Positions 45,840-55,364 of a stretch of 64,000 bases of DNA are shown here, one piece after another. Numbering within the stretch: the first letter of the stretch is position 1; each line of letters opens with the position of its first letter. A program made the translations under genes and the position numbers. The notes beneath the pieces were generated by a model. That model was not told the origin of the DNA, ran no database searches, and was given only the letters and a program-made list of their open reading frames with translations. The DNA is from an uncultured Rhizobiaceae group bacterium (GTDB taxonomy: Bacteria > Pseudomonadota > Alphaproteobacteria > Rhizobiales > Rhizobiaceae), in contig CALHCF010000019.1 of NCBI GenBank assembly GCA_937930635.1, positions 1 through 64,000 of the forward strand, written 5' to 3'.

Positions 45840-46310
45840 GTGGATACAATCGCGGAATTGATAAGTCGCCATGCGCGCACGGGACGGGTTGAATGGATTG
45901 GCCTGCGCCCTGCCAAACGGACTGACCTGATTTCTGTTTCGAGCGCTGAAATTACCGATTGTGGCCTGGAGGGTGATCATCGGTCGACGCCCGGTAAACG
46001 GGCCGTATCGCTCATTCAGGCAGAACATATAACAACTATTGCATCACTGCTTGGGCAAGAGGGCGTTGCTCCAGAGCTTCTGCGCCGCAACATCGTTGTG
46101 TCCGGCATCAATCTGCTTGGTCTTCGCAACCACAAATTCTCTATCGGCTCGGCGGTTCTTGAGGGCATGGGGATTTGCGCACCATGCTCCAGGATGGAAG
46201 AAATTTTCGGCCACGGTGGCTATTCCGCCGTTCGGGGCCATGGCGGGATTGTCGCCAGTGTTGTGCAACCCGGTACCGTGTCCTTGAATGACGACGTCAC
46301 ACCGCTTTAA
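45840..46310 (+). CDS. MOSC-domain protein
   Basis: A 156-residue protein starting at GTG. It has the MOSC fold: GLEGDHRSTPGKRAVSLIQ, RRNIVVSGINL, and the conserved Cys in GMGICAPCSRMEE, which in related proteins takes part in molybdenum-cofactor sulfur transfer or ligand binding. GAGG lies about 13 bases upstream, a longer spacing than usual. Its stop overlaps the convergent GST-like gene by four bases. Stand-alone MOSC proteins handle N-hydroxylated or thiol substrates; no specific role can be given. Confidence 0.83.
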   Translation: MDTIAELISRHARTGRVEWIGLRPAKRTDLISVSSAEITDCGLEGDHRSTPGKRAVSLIQAEHITTIASLLGQEGVAPELLRRNIVVSGINLLGLRNHKFSIGSAVLEGMGICAPCSRMEEIFGHGGYSAVRGHGGIVASVVQPGTVSLNDDVTPL

Positions 46311-47278
46311 GCCCGGCCATGTGGCGTTGACCAGTCAATGTCAGGACCAATGGGAATAATGCCAAGCGGGTTGCGTTTTTCGCTTTTGGAAAAATAACCC
46401 TGCTTATAAATGTCGAAACGAACAGTCTCGGCAACACCATCCATCTGGAAAATATCACGGGCATAGGGCCAAAGATTCCGGTAGTCGCTTAACCGCCGCA
46501 AATTGCAGCGAAACGCATAATGATAGGCAACATCAAAACGTGCCAGTGTGGGAAAGAGGCGCAGATCCGCTTCCGTGAAAACATCTCCGCACAAAAACCG
46601 GTTTTCGGCCAGATGCTCGTCAATCCGGTCCAGCGCATCGAAAACTTCCCGGGCGCCTTTTTCATAAGCTTCCTGTGTGGATGCAAACCCGGCCCGGTAG
46701 ACCCCGTTGTTGATGGCCCGGTAGATCAGCTCGTTCCAGGCATCGATATCCTTGTGCAGTGGCGCGGGATATAGGTCGTGGTCGGAGGGTGCGATATCGA
46801 CAAAGGCCCTATTGAGCATTCGAACAATGTCAGCAGATTCATTGTTGACAATACGCTGCTGCTTCTTGTCCCAAAGGACCGGCACCGTGAGGCGACCCGT
46901 ATAGGGATCGGCGTCGCGTGAATATACCTCGTGAACCGCGGAAATTCCCAGATGTGGATCGCTGAATTCGCCTTCTAGATTGAAGATCCAGCCCTGCTCG
47001 TTCCGGTTTGGGCGCGCAACGGAAACGGATAGAACAGAGGTCAGCCCTTTTAGGGCCCGTGTGAGCAGAGTTCGATGAGCCCAGGGGCAGTTCCAGGCAA
47101 CATAGAGATGATAGCGGCCCGTCTCGGCTGCGAAACCGCTTATGCCGGTCGGGCCGGCAATTCCGCCCGGAGTAATCCAATGACGAACACTGCTTTTTGT
47201 GCGTTGCCATTCGCCGGAGGAAAGCGTTTGTGTGACGTCCTCACCGGCATGATACACGCCATCGACCATATAACCCAT
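46307..47278 (-). CDS. Glutathionyl-hydroquinone reductase (GST fold)
   Basis: A 323-residue member of the Xi class of glutathione transferases (YqjG/EcfG type). Catalytic Cys64 lies in CPWAHRTLL, followed by NNESADIVRML and a C-terminal helical half with ENRFLCGDVFTEADLRLFPTLARFD. It removes glutathione from glutathionyl-hydroquinones. GGAG precedes the ATG at 47278 by seven bases. It faces the MFS gene divergently and overlaps the MOSC gene end. Confidence 0.9.
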   Translation of the reverse strand: MGYMVDGVYHAGEDVTQTLSSGEWQRTKSSVRHWITPGGIAGPTGISGFAAETGRYHLYVAWNCPWAHRTLLTRALKGLTSVLSVSVARPNRNEQGWIFNLEGEFSDPHLGISAVHEVYSRDADPYTGRLTVPVLWDKKQQRIVNNESADIVRMLNRAFVDIAPSDHDLYPAPLHKDIDAWNELIYRAINNGVYRAGFASTQEAYEKGAREVFDALDRIDEHLAENRFLCGDVFTEADLRLFPTLARFDVAYHYAFRCNLRRLSDYRNLWPYARDIFQMDGVAETVRFDIYKQGYFSKSEKRNPLGIIPIGPDIDWSTPHGRA

Positions 47279-47352
47279 CTGGTTTCTCCGTCGCTTTTTC
47301 TTGACCGCGCCGCAGCTTGACCTTCCCGATTGACGATGTCACTCAACCAGTC

Positions 47353-48549
47353 ATGCATTCTGGATCAAAATTCCGTTCCATCAGCCTTCTTTTGATTGCT
47401 CAGGTTGCCGCCATGAGCCTTTGGTTTGTCTCGGCTGCGATCCTTCCCGATGTCCTGCTCGAAGTTGAATTGTCGTCTTTTAGACAGGCAGCATTGACCA
47501 GCGGTGTTCAGGCGGGGTTCGTGATCGGCGCGTTGGTTTCAGCCATCTTGGGGCTTGCAGATCGTTTTGATCCCCGACGGGTCTTCGCCGCTTCCGCCAT
47601 CGGGGCCGGTGTCTGCAACCTGGTTCTTCTGGTCGCTGAACCAGGCAATTTTGTAACGATCATCGCGCGCTTTTTGACAGGCGCTCTGCTCGCCGGAGTT
47701 TATCCTGTGGGTATGAAGATTGCTGTGGGGTGGGGAAAGGAAGATCGGGGGTTTCTGGTGGGAGCACTGGTTGGGGCATTGACCCTGGGGTCGGCTTCTC
47801 CACATCTGATTTCATTTGCCGGTGGCACGGACTGGCGGTTGACGGTCATCATTGCGTCGCTTGCGGGAATTGGGGCAGGCCTGATGATTTTCCTTGTCGC
47901 TCTTGGCCCGTTTCACGGGGTGGCGGCTCGCTTTGACCCAAGAGTTGTTTTGTCTGCCTGGACCAACCGGCGGGTCCGGCTGGCCTATGCTGGCTATCTC
48001 GGTCACATGTGGGAACTCTACGCCATGTGGGCCTGGATTGCAGTTGCAACAGCCATCTCCTACGGCGCAACGATGCCGGAGGCGGATGCTCAGCAATTGG
48101 CCAAGCTCACAACATTTCTGGCAATTGCGGTCGGCGGACTGGCCTGCCTGGTTGCCGGTCGCTTTGCAGATCGGATCGGCAAAGCTGAAGTTACCATTAT
48201 CGCCATGACACTCAGCGGAGCGTCGGCTCTGGCGACGGCGTTCAGTTTTGGTGGGCCGGTGTGGATTACGTTTGTAGTGGTGATCATCTGGGGTGCGACC
48301 ATCATTCCGGACTCGGCCCAGTTTTCTGCACTGGTCGCCGATGTTGCTGATCCCAGTCAGGCGGGCAGCTTGATGACGTTGCAGACAGCATTGGGGTTTG
48401 CCCTCACTTTCGTCATCATTCAGGCAACCCCCTCAATAGTGGCTTTAACAGGTTGGCCTCTTTTCCTGGCGGGCCTCGCATTGGGGCCGGTTTTTGGAAT
48501 TGTTGCGATGGTCCGTTTAAGGTCTTTGGCCAGGGACCCGGGTTCTTAG
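47353..48549 (+). CDS. MFS transporter
   Basis: A 398-residue major facilitator with 12 predicted helices; the loop between helices 2 and 3 carries LADRFDPRRVFAASAIGAG and that between 8 and 9 GRFADRIGKAEV. QVAAMSLWFVSAAILPDVLLEV opens the first helix. An in-frame TTG at 47317 would add 12 residues; I use the ATG at 47353, although its ribosome site is poor. Cargo is unknown. It is followed after 76 bases by an acyl-CoA ligase gene in the same direction. Confidence 0.82.
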   Translation: MHSGSKFRSISLLLIAQVAAMSLWFVSAAILPDVLLEVELSSFRQAALTSGVQAGFVIGALVSAILGLADRFDPRRVFAASAIGAGVCNLVLLVAEPGNFVTIIARFLTGALLAGVYPVGMKIAVGWGKEDRGFLVGALVGALTLGSASPHLISFAGGTDWRLTVIIASLAGIGAGLMIFLVALGPFHGVAARFDPRVVLSAWTNRRVRLAYAGYLGHMWELYAMWAWIAVATAISYGATMPEADAQQLAKLTTFLAIAVGGLACLVAGRFADRIGKAEVTIIAMTLSGASALATAFSFGGPVWITFVVVIIWGATIIPDSAQFSALVADVADPSQAGSLMTLQTALGFALTFVIIQATPSIVALTGWPLFLAGLALGPVFGIVAMVRLRSLARDPGS

Positions 48550-48625
48550 TGCTTGTCAAACAGCCGGTTCTGATGTGAGCTTGCTTCGGGGCTGCGGCAA
48601 CCGATGAAAGTGTAGGGCAGGATTG

Positions 48626-50317
48626 ATGAGTGGCATGACAATGGAAGAGGCTGCCGCCTACATGACGGCGACCGATCCGCGCTTCGCCGTTGGCGAGGCG
48701 CAGATCCGTGGCGTGACGTATCCGGTCTTCACAAACATCCCAAATGACATTGGTGCCATGTTTCGCACAGCAGCTGCGGCTCATGGGGATGGTGCAGATG
48801 ATTATGTGGTCTACGGCGAAGAACGCCTTAGCTATGATGCGTTTTGTGACCACGCCAACAGGATGTCCCATGCATTGATTGATCAACTAGCGATCAAGCC
48901 GGGAGACAAGGTTGGTATCGCGATGCGCAACTATCCTGAATTGCTGGTGCTGGTGATGGCAATTGCATCAGCCGGGGCCGTGACTGTCTTCCTCAACGCC
49001 TGGTGGACAACCGAAGAACTTGACTACGCGCTGGAGGACAGCGGCGCGAAAACCGTTTTTGCAGATGGACCGCGCAGTGACAATCTGGCGCCGTTGATAA
49101 AACAGCGGGGCGTTCGTCTTGTCGGTGTTCGTGATGGTGTGGTGAGTGGGCGCGAAAGCTACCCTGCGTTGCTTGCAGCAAGCCCCCGTACTGATGAGCC
49201 AGGAGTTTCCATCGATCCGGATGGTGACTTTGCGGTCATGTATTCATCTGGGACGACAGGTCATCCCAAGGGCGTTGTGCAAACCCACCGGGGAGCGATC
49301 TCGGCAGTTTATTCCTGGTTGTTGACCATGACTTTGTTGCCGCTCATGGCCGATCCGGATGTGCCGCCTGCTGGGCCCAAACAACAGGCTGCGCTGATTG
49401 TCACGCCGCTTTTTCACGTAACGGCCACCCATGCCGTATTTCTGCTCAGTGTGCCGATGGGTGCGCGGGTCGTTTTGATTCACAAATGGGACGCTCAAGA
49501 AGCCGTTCGTGTGATCGAAAAAGAAGCGATTACGCGTTTTGTTGGCGTTCCAACCCAGGCCGCCGAGCTGGCTGAAACAGCCAGACGGATGGGCGCCCAA
49601 CTCTCCTCTCTGGAGTTTCTGGGGTCAGGCGGCGCAAAACGACCGGCGGCGCAGGTTGGTGAGCAGCAGGACATACTGCCGCACGTTGCGATAGCGTCTG
49701 GATGGGGAATGACCGAGACCAATGCCATAGGACTTGGGATTTCCGGGCAGGACTATCTTGACCGCCCGGGCGCTGCGGGCCGCCTCTATCCGCCAATTCA
49801 ACAACTGCGCATTCTCGATGATGACGGCAATGAACTGCCTAATGGCGAGGTTGGTGAACTAACCGTCAAGAGTGCTGCCAATATGCGCTGCTATCTCAAC
49901 AAACCGGAGGCCACTGCCGAAGTATTGCAGGATGGATGGCTACGAACCGGCGATCTCGCCCATGTTGATGATGATGGCTATGTCACGATTGTTGACCGAA
50001 AAAAGAACATCATAATTCGCGGTGGTGAGAACATTGCCTGTCTGGATGTGGAAGGAGCGCTGCATCGCCATCCGGCTGTGCTGGAAGCTGGTGTTTTTGC
50101 GGTTCCCGATGAACGTCTTGGCGAAGTTGTTGGCGCAGGAGTTCAGGTGAAGCCGGGTGCGAATGTGACCAGCGAGGAACTGGATGAGTTCCTGAGTACC
50201 CACATCGCCAAATTCAAAATCCCGCAATATTACTGGTTCAGAACGGAACTGCTGCCGCGGGGGGCAACCGACAAAACGGATCGTCGTGCCTTGCGCAAAG
50301 AATGCCTGAAAATCTGA
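48626..50317 (+). CDS. Class I adenylate-forming acyl-CoA ligase
   Basis: A 563-residue AMP-binding enzyme of the ANL superfamily. The P-loop YSSGTTGHPKGVVQTHRG (about residue 208), ASGWGMTETNAIG, and the C-terminal hinge DRKKNIIIRGGENI are complete, as is the catalytic Lys near the C-terminus (ATDKTDRRAL). It activates a carboxylic acid to a CoA thioester. An SDR and a TesB thioesterase are close by, suggesting handling of a short- or medium-chain or aromatic acyl-CoA. ATG 48626 is preferred over the TTG three bases before. Confidence 0.88.
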   Translation: MSGMTMEEAAAYMTATDPRFAVGEAQIRGVTYPVFTNIPNDIGAMFRTAAAAHGDGADDYVVYGEERLSYDAFCDHANRMSHALIDQLAIKPGDKVGIAMRNYPELLVLVMAIASAGAVTVFLNAWWTTEELDYALEDSGAKTVFADGPRSDNLAPLIKQRGVRLVGVRDGVVSGRESYPALLAASPRTDEPGVSIDPDGDFAVMYSSGTTGHPKGVVQTHRGAISAVYSWLLTMTLLPLMADPDVPPAGPKQQAALIVTPLFHVTATHAVFLLSVPMGARVVLIHKWDAQEAVRVIEKEAITRFVGVPTQAAELAETARRMGAQLSSLEFLGSGGAKRPAAQVGEQQDILPHVAIASGWGMTETNAIGLGISGQDYLDRPGAAGRLYPPIQQLRILDDDGNELPNGEVGELTVKSAANMRCYLNKPEATAEVLQDGWLRTGDLAHVDDDGYVTIVDRKKNIIIRGGENIACLDVEGALHRHPAVLEAGVFAVPDERLGEVVGAGVQVKPGANVTSEELDEFLSTHIAKFKIPQYYWFRTELLPRGATDKTDRRALRKECLKI

Positions 50318-50360
50318 CAGACCTGACGTCGCTTAACATGAGCCACCGGAGTTTTTTGCA

Positions 50361-51134
50361 GTGAAACTGAAAGATCGAACTGTCGTTGTTACAGGTGCCG
50401 CAAGTGGAATCGGTCGTGCCATGGCCATCCGGTTTGCCGCAGAGGGTGCAAAGCACGTGGTTTGTGTCGACCTCGACGGTGATGGGGCAGACCAGACCGC
50501 TGCACAAATCAATGGTATTGCCTATAAGGTAAATGTAGGTGTCGAAGCGGAAATCGAGACACTGATCGATACGGTGGAGACTGAACAGGGGCCTATTGAT
50601 CTATTCTGCTCCAATGCCGGAATATCTGTTGCTGGCGGAGTGGAGGTTGGCAATGATGAATGGCAGCGTATCTGGGACATCAATTTGATGGCCCATGTCT
50701 ATGCCGCGCGTCATCTCATTCCCCGAATGGTTCAGCGCGGCGGCGGTTATCTGCTAAATACATCTTCTGCCGCAGGACTTTTATCGCAGGTCGGATCGGC
50801 TCCCTATGCCGTGACCAAACATGCAGCAGTTGCATTGGCAGAATGGCTGGCTCTGACTCATGGTGATGAAGGCATCAGGGTTTCTGTCCTGTGCCCCCAG
50901 GCTGTTCGTACCGAGATGACACGGGGCCATGAAGATCACGTGGCCAGCATCGATGGTATGATGGAACCGGAACCGGTTGCAGAAGCCTGTGTCCGGGCAA
51001 TTGAGGATGAGACCTTCCTGGTTTTGCCGCACCCACAGGTGCTCGACTACATGCGCAACAAGACACAAAACTACGACCGCTGGATTGGCGGTATGCGCAA
51101 GCTCAACCGGCAGTTCGGCGGGTTTGAGGGATAG
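50361..51134 (+). CDS. Short-chain dehydrogenase/reductase
   Basis: A 257-residue SDR starting at GTG. It contains TGAASGIG (12-19), a Ser in NTSSAAGLLSQVGS, and YAVTKHAAV with catalytic Tyr and Lys, so it should be active. It lies 43 bases after the acyl-CoA ligase gene and three before a convergent thioesterase, and is probably cotranscribed with the ligase. The substrate is unknown; a hydroxyacyl-CoA or alcohol is plausible from context. Confidence 0.85.
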   Translation: MKLKDRTVVVTGAASGIGRAMAIRFAAEGAKHVVCVDLDGDGADQTAAQINGIAYKVNVGVEAEIETLIDTVETEQGPIDLFCSNAGISVAGGVEVGNDEWQRIWDINLMAHVYAARHLIPRMVQRGGGYLLNTSSAAGLLSQVGSAPYAVTKHAAVALAEWLALTHGDEGIRVSVLCPQAVRTEMTRGHEDHVASIDGMMEPEPVAEACVRAIEDETFLVLPHPQVLDYMRNKTQNYDRWIGGMRKLNRQFGGFEG

Positions 51135-51137
51135 AGT

Positions 51138-52010
51138 TTATTCGGGCTTTGGATTGCGTGGCCGGACCAGACCTTCCTGAGCCACGCTGGCCACCAGTTT
51201 CCCGCTTTCTGAAAAAATCGAACCACGGTTGAACCCGCGGCCCCCGCCCGTGAACGGGCTGTCCATTGAATAAAGGTGCCACTGGTCAAACTCGATGGGG
51301 CCGTGGAACCACATGGAGTGGTCGAGACTGGCAGTCATCACGTCACCTCGAAACCAGGTCAGTCCGTGAGGGCGCAAAGATGAGCCAAGCAGGTTCATAT
51401 CAGAGGCATAGGCCAGAAGGCATTGCTGGATTTGTGGCCTTTGTCCAGCCGCGCCTTCCATTCGAAACCATATGCAGTTTGTGTCGGATACCGGCTTGGG
51501 GTCGAAGTAATCCTGCGGCTCCACCTCTCTGATTTCGATGGGGCGGGGGCGCAGAAAGTCAGCGCGCCGACTTTCCTTGACCTTGTGTGCTTCCTGCTTG
51601 CGCATCTCTGCCCGCGAGACCAGATTTTGCGGCCTTTCGACATCGGGCATTTGATGTTGGTGCTCCCAACCCTCCTCATCAACATGAAAGGATGCTGACA
51701 AATTCAAAATCTGCTTGCCGTGCTGTACCGCAATCACCCGCCTTGTGGTGAAACTGCGTCCGTCGCGCGATTGATCAACGTGATAGATGACAGGAATGGC
51801 CGGATCTCCTGCACGCATGAAATAAGCGTGGAGAGAATGGCACAGTCTCTCATCGACCGTGCCATAGGCGGCAGCCAGCGCCTGTGCGATCACCTGTCCG
51901 CCGAAAATTCGGACACTTGTTTCACCGCCGCTGCCTTCGCCGCGAAACAGATCGACTTCCAGTTGTTCAATATCCAGGATGTTCAGCAGTTCGGCAACGA
52001 TATCGGTCAT
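51138..52010 (-). CDS. tesB: Acyl-CoA thioesterase II
   Basis: A 290-residue double hot-dog thioesterase. N-terminal FRGEGSGGETSVRIFGGQVIAQAL and C-terminal LDHSMWFHGPIEFDQWHLYSMDSP are the family signatures; the latter contains the catalytic Asp. It hydrolyses medium- and long-chain acyl-CoA. It is convergent with the SDR gene, three bases between stops. The ATG has no strong ribosome site. Confidence 0.92.
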   Translation of the reverse strand: MTDIVAELLNILDIEQLEVDLFRGEGSGGETSVRIFGGQVIAQALAAAYGTVDERLCHSLHAYFMRAGDPAIPVIYHVDQSRDGRSFTTRRVIAVQHGKQILNLSASFHVDEEGWEHQHQMPDVERPQNLVSRAEMRKQEAHKVKESRRADFLRPRPIEIREVEPQDYFDPKPVSDTNCIWFRMEGAAGQRPQIQQCLLAYASDMNLLGSSLRPHGLTWFRGDVMTASLDHSMWFHGPIEFDQWHLYSMDSPFTGGGRGFNRGSIFSESGKLVASVAQEGLVRPRNPKPE

Positions 52011-52137
52011 GAGAGTTTGCAGTGCTGTTGTTCAGATGTTTGAAGTCCCCTTATAGGGCGGCGTTGTGGGCTGCAAAAGGCTTCGCCTTTGTTTGTTGGG
52101 CGTTTGGAGAGATTGAAGACGAAGGCGCGGTGATGCT

Positions 52138-53286
52138 TTAGAGATTGAGTGTCACCCATGCAGCGTTGCGAGATGAAGAGCGCACGCACGCATCCACGAA
52201 CGCCACCCCCTCCACACCATCTTGCAATGACGGGAAAACCACACCGTCAGGCCGTTTTGTCCCGGCTTCAACAGCTCGTATCGCCTGGGCCGCCTCGGAA
52301 TAGATGTTGGCGAAGCCTTCCAGATAGCCTTCGGGATGACCCGGTGGGATACGGCTGACCCGGGCCGCCTCGTCACTCGCAGCAGCACCGTTGCGGGTTA
52401 TCAATTGTTTGGGTTCGCCAAGCGGGGTAAACCATAACTTGTTTGGGTCTTCCTGTTCCCATTCCAATCCCCCCTTTGTGCCAAAGACGCGAATGCGCAG
52501 CGCGTTTTCATTGCCGGGTGCTACCTGGCTGGACCACAACATCCCGCGCGCTCCGCCTTCGAAACGCAACATAACGTGCGCATTATCATCAAGTTCGCGT
52601 CCGTCCACAAAACACTGCATATCTGCTGACAGGCTTTCCAGCTCAAGCCCGGAGATGAAGCGCGTCAGATTGTAGGCATGGGTTCCTATATCGCCGATTG
52701 AGCCTCCCGCACCGGACTGAGCGGGATCGGTGCGCCACCCGGCCTGTTTTTGCCCCGTTGTCTCCAAAGGTTCTGACAGCCAGTCTTGCGGGTACTCCAC
52801 CTGGATCACCCTGATGGTGCCCAGTTGTCCGTCCGCGATCATGGCTCGTGCCTGTCGGACGAGCGGGTAGCCGGTATAGTTATGTGTGAGCACAAACAGT
52901 GCTTGTGATTTCTCAGCGACCTTCGTCAATTTCTTTGCGTCACTTAAGGTCGAAGTAAGAGGCTTGTCGCAGATCACATGGATTCCACGCTTTAGAAATT
53001 CACGGGCAGCACGGTAATGCATATGGTTTGGGGTCACGATGGCGACGGCATTGATACCATTCTTGAGCCGGGCTTCGCGTTGAGCCATGGCCGTGAAGTC
53101 CCCGTATACCCGGTCTGCCGGCAGTCCAAGGTCTGCGCCTGACGCCTGCGATTTCTCGGCGGTGGAGCTGAAACAGCCTGCGACAAGTTCATAATGATCA
53201 TCAATGCGGCTGGCGATGCGGTGAACGCCGCCGATGAAAGCGTCTCGGCCACCGCCGACCATGCCCAGGCGAATGCGGTTTGTCAT
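52138..53286 (-). CDS. Gfo/Idh/MocA-family oxidoreductase
   Basis: A 382-residue sugar dehydrogenase: GMVGGGRDAFIGGVHRIA at the nucleotide-binding start, CDKPLTSTLSDAKKL (the EKP motif as DKP) and GDIGTHAYNLTRF with catalytic residues. The ATG at 53286 overlaps the stop of the upstream isomerase (TGATG), so the two are translationally coupled. Together they probably oxidise and isomerise a sugar or glycoside, as in many rhizobial catabolic loci. It is the third Gfo/Idh gene in the window. Confidence 0.87.
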   Translation of the reverse strand: MTNRIRLGMVGGGRDAFIGGVHRIASRIDDHYELVAGCFSSTAEKSQASGADLGLPADRVYGDFTAMAQREARLKNGINAVAIVTPNHMHYRAAREFLKRGIHVICDKPLTSTLSDAKKLTKVAEKSQALFVLTHNYTGYPLVRQARAMIADGQLGTIRVIQVEYPQDWLSEPLETTGQKQAGWRTDPAQSGAGGSIGDIGTHAYNLTRFISGLELESLSADMQCFVDGRELDDNAHVMLRFEGGARGMLWSSQVAPGNENALRIRVFGTKGGLEWEQEDPNKLWFTPLGEPKQLITRNGAAASDEAARVSRIPPGHPEGYLEGFANIYSEAAQAIRAVEAGTKRPDGVVFPSLQDGVEGVAFVDACVRSSSRNAAWVTLNL

Positions 53287-54341
53287 CAACTCAGCCCCAG
53301 CATTTTGTTGTTGGTTGCATCATCAGCGCCGCTATCTGCAAAGTCGTCAAAGGCCCGCTCGGTGACACGGATGATCTGATCCTTGACGAACTGCGCCCCT
53401 TCGCGAGCTCCGTCCTCAGGATGCTTGATCGCGCATTCCCATTCGACCACTCCCCAACCGTCAAAGTCATATTGAGCCAGTTTGGAGAATATAGAACGGA
53501 AATCGACCTGACCGTCTCCCAGCGACCGGAAGCGTCCTGCTCGGTCGATCCAGGACTGATAGCCGCCATATACACCTTGCCGGCCGGTGGGATTCAGTTC
53601 CGCATCTTTGACATGAAACAGCTTGATGCGTTCATGGTAGATGTCGATATGGGCAAGATAGTCGAGGGCCTGCAGAACATAGTGGGATGGATCGTAGAGC
53701 ATGTTGCAGCGGGCATGATTGTTGACCCGCTCAAGGAACATCTCAAAAGTAACACCATCGTGCAGGTCTTCGCCTGGATGGATTTCATAGCATATATCCA
53801 CGCCCTGATCCTCTGCATGATTCAGGATGGGCAACCAGCGACTTGCCAGTTCATCAAAGGCTCGTTCAACAAGGCCTTCAGGCCGTTGCGGCCAAGGGTA
53901 AACATAGGGCCACGCAAGCGCGCCGGAAAATGTTGCATGCTGGCCTATGCCCATATGGGCTGACGCAGAAATGGCATTCTTGACCTGTTGGATGGCCCAC
54001 GCCTGTCGGGCCTTGGGATCACCATGAACTGATGGGTCGGCAAAACCGTCAAAAGCCGCATCATAGGCGGGGTGCACTGCCACCAATTGCCCCTGAAGAT
54101 GACTGGAAAGCTCGGTAACCTGAATACCATTGGCGGCAGCTTGCCCGGTAAATTCATCACAATAGGTTTTTGAGGTTGCCGCCTTGTCCAGGTCGAAAAG
54201 TCGCTTGTCCCAGCTTGGTACCTGAACACCTTCATAGCCACACTCGGCAGCCCATGCCGTGATGTCATTCCAGGAGTTGAAGGGTGCCTCATCCCCTGCA
54301 AACTGCGCAAGAAACAGCGCTGCGCCTTTCATGGTCTTCAT
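53286..54341 (-). CDS. Sugar-phosphate isomerase/epimerase family (TIM-barrel) protein
   Basis: A 351-residue AP-endonuclease-2-type TIM barrel. CGYEGVQVPSWD, ICYEIHPGEDLHDG, LYDPSHYVLQALD, and FHVKDAEL with metal-binding Glu, Asp and His residues, then WGVVEWEC, are seen. It acts on a keto sugar with the partner dehydrogenase. It is not a match to the shorter IolE (about 300 residues) that I could call inosose dehydratase. AAAGGA precedes the ATG. Confidence 0.83.
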   Translation of the reverse strand: MKTMKGAALFLAQFAGDEAPFNSWNDITAWAAECGYEGVQVPSWDKRLFDLDKAATSKTYCDEFTGQAAANGIQVTELSSHLQGQLVAVHPAYDAAFDGFADPSVHGDPKARQAWAIQQVKNAISASAHMGIGQHATFSGALAWPYVYPWPQRPEGLVERAFDELASRWLPILNHAEDQGVDICYEIHPGEDLHDGVTFEMFLERVNNHARCNMLYDPSHYVLQALDYLAHIDIYHERIKLFHVKDAELNPTGRQGVYGGYQSWIDRAGRFRSLGDGQVDFRSIFSKLAQYDFDGWGVVEWECAIKHPEDGAREGAQFVKDQIIRVTERAFDDFADSGADDATNNKMLGLS

Positions 54342-54571
54342 CGTTGTTTCCTTTGCGTTTTTTTGTATTGGCTCTTTGATATTTCGACAGCAGACCCAAA
54401 GCTCGTCAAGATATTGTTGTATGTTACAGGGTCTCAGGACTTCGGCAATCGGCTAAATTTCAACGGCCTGTTTTTGCGCAAACCGCGGAGCCCGGAACTG
54501 CCTTGGTCGACTTCATGGTCCTGCAAAAGCGGTTGGATATGTTGGGTAATCGCTTACGCCCCCACCATGCC

Positions 54572-55117
54572 TCACAGTTCCGCAGTTGTGGTGCCTTCCA
54601 TCCGCGCTCCGTCTGCGCTGATATGAGTGCCATCTGAACCGATGTTTGCCAGATTGCAGAAAATCTCGATGCGGTGGCCATCCGGGTCGAGAATGTACAC
54701 AGCTTCATTTTCGCCCCAGGAGCCATCGCCGCGTGGGTCAACGAAACTGTGTACGACCGGACCACGCACAACCGGTGCCCCGTTGGCAGCTACTTTATCA
54801 AAAACAGCCATCCAGTCTTCTCGCGTATCGCATTCGAAAGCGAAGTGATGGAAAGACGCAATACCTTCCAGATCATCTTCCGGTCTTGTTGGTTTGGACC
54901 GATAGGTTTTCTTGGGATTGTGAACGAGGACCAGGTCGTGATGCTGTTCTCCAAGGCGAAGAAAAGTCAGTTCCACCGGTATGGCGGGAACTTCACCGGC
55001 ACTATGGCGTTCAGTAAGTTTGAAACCCAATACTTCGCGATAGAACGCAATTGACTTGTCCATGTCGCTTACCTCAAGGGCAATATGTTGCATGCGGGCA
55101 GGTTTGATGGTTGTCAT
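54572..55117 (-). CDS. VOC-family (glyoxalase/dioxygenase fold) protein
   Basis: A 181-residue vicinal-oxygen-chelate protein: MQHIALEVSDMDKSIAFYREVLGF opens the fold, SFHHFAFEC carries a second metal ligand His, and YILDPDGHRIEIFCN has the third (Glu). It is probably a metal-dependent lyase, dioxygenase or isomerase. It is divergent from a LysR gene, whose product may control it, with 247 bases between. Confidence 0.83.
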   Translation of the reverse strand: MTTIKPARMQHIALEVSDMDKSIAFYREVLGFKLTERHSAGEVPAIPVELTFLRLGEQHHDLVLVHNPKKTYRSKPTRPEDDLEGIASFHHFAFECDTREDWMAVFDKVAANGAPVVRGPVVHSFVDPRGDGSWGENEAVYILDPDGHRIEIFCNLANIGSDGTHISADGARMEGTTTAEL

Positions 55118-55364
55118 ATGTTGTGTCCTGTGTAGTCAAAGGCGGTGTCGCGAATGATTGTTTTCTCTTGCAGCGCAATTGAATCCAGGGCTGCAACATC
55201 TATTTTGTAATACTGACAGGTATCAATCGCTATGTAGAAATTGGTAAGTCGAAAACCCGCCCGCAATTGCCTTGGGTAAAGGTGGGCAAAATCGGATCTA
55301 AAGGTCGCGTTAGGGGAACAGATTAAGATGCGTAACACAGATATCAGGACTGGACCCAACAAGA

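Noticed and set aside
53286-54341. TIM-barrel gene considered as iolE
   Set aside because: It is coupled to another Gfo/Idh gene, is longer than IolE and far from the iol operon; no decisive inosose dehydratase motif seen.
54342-54571. Possible small gene between the isomerase and the VOC gene
   Set aside because: Open frames there are short, lack ribosome sites and overlap the VOC gene in another frame.
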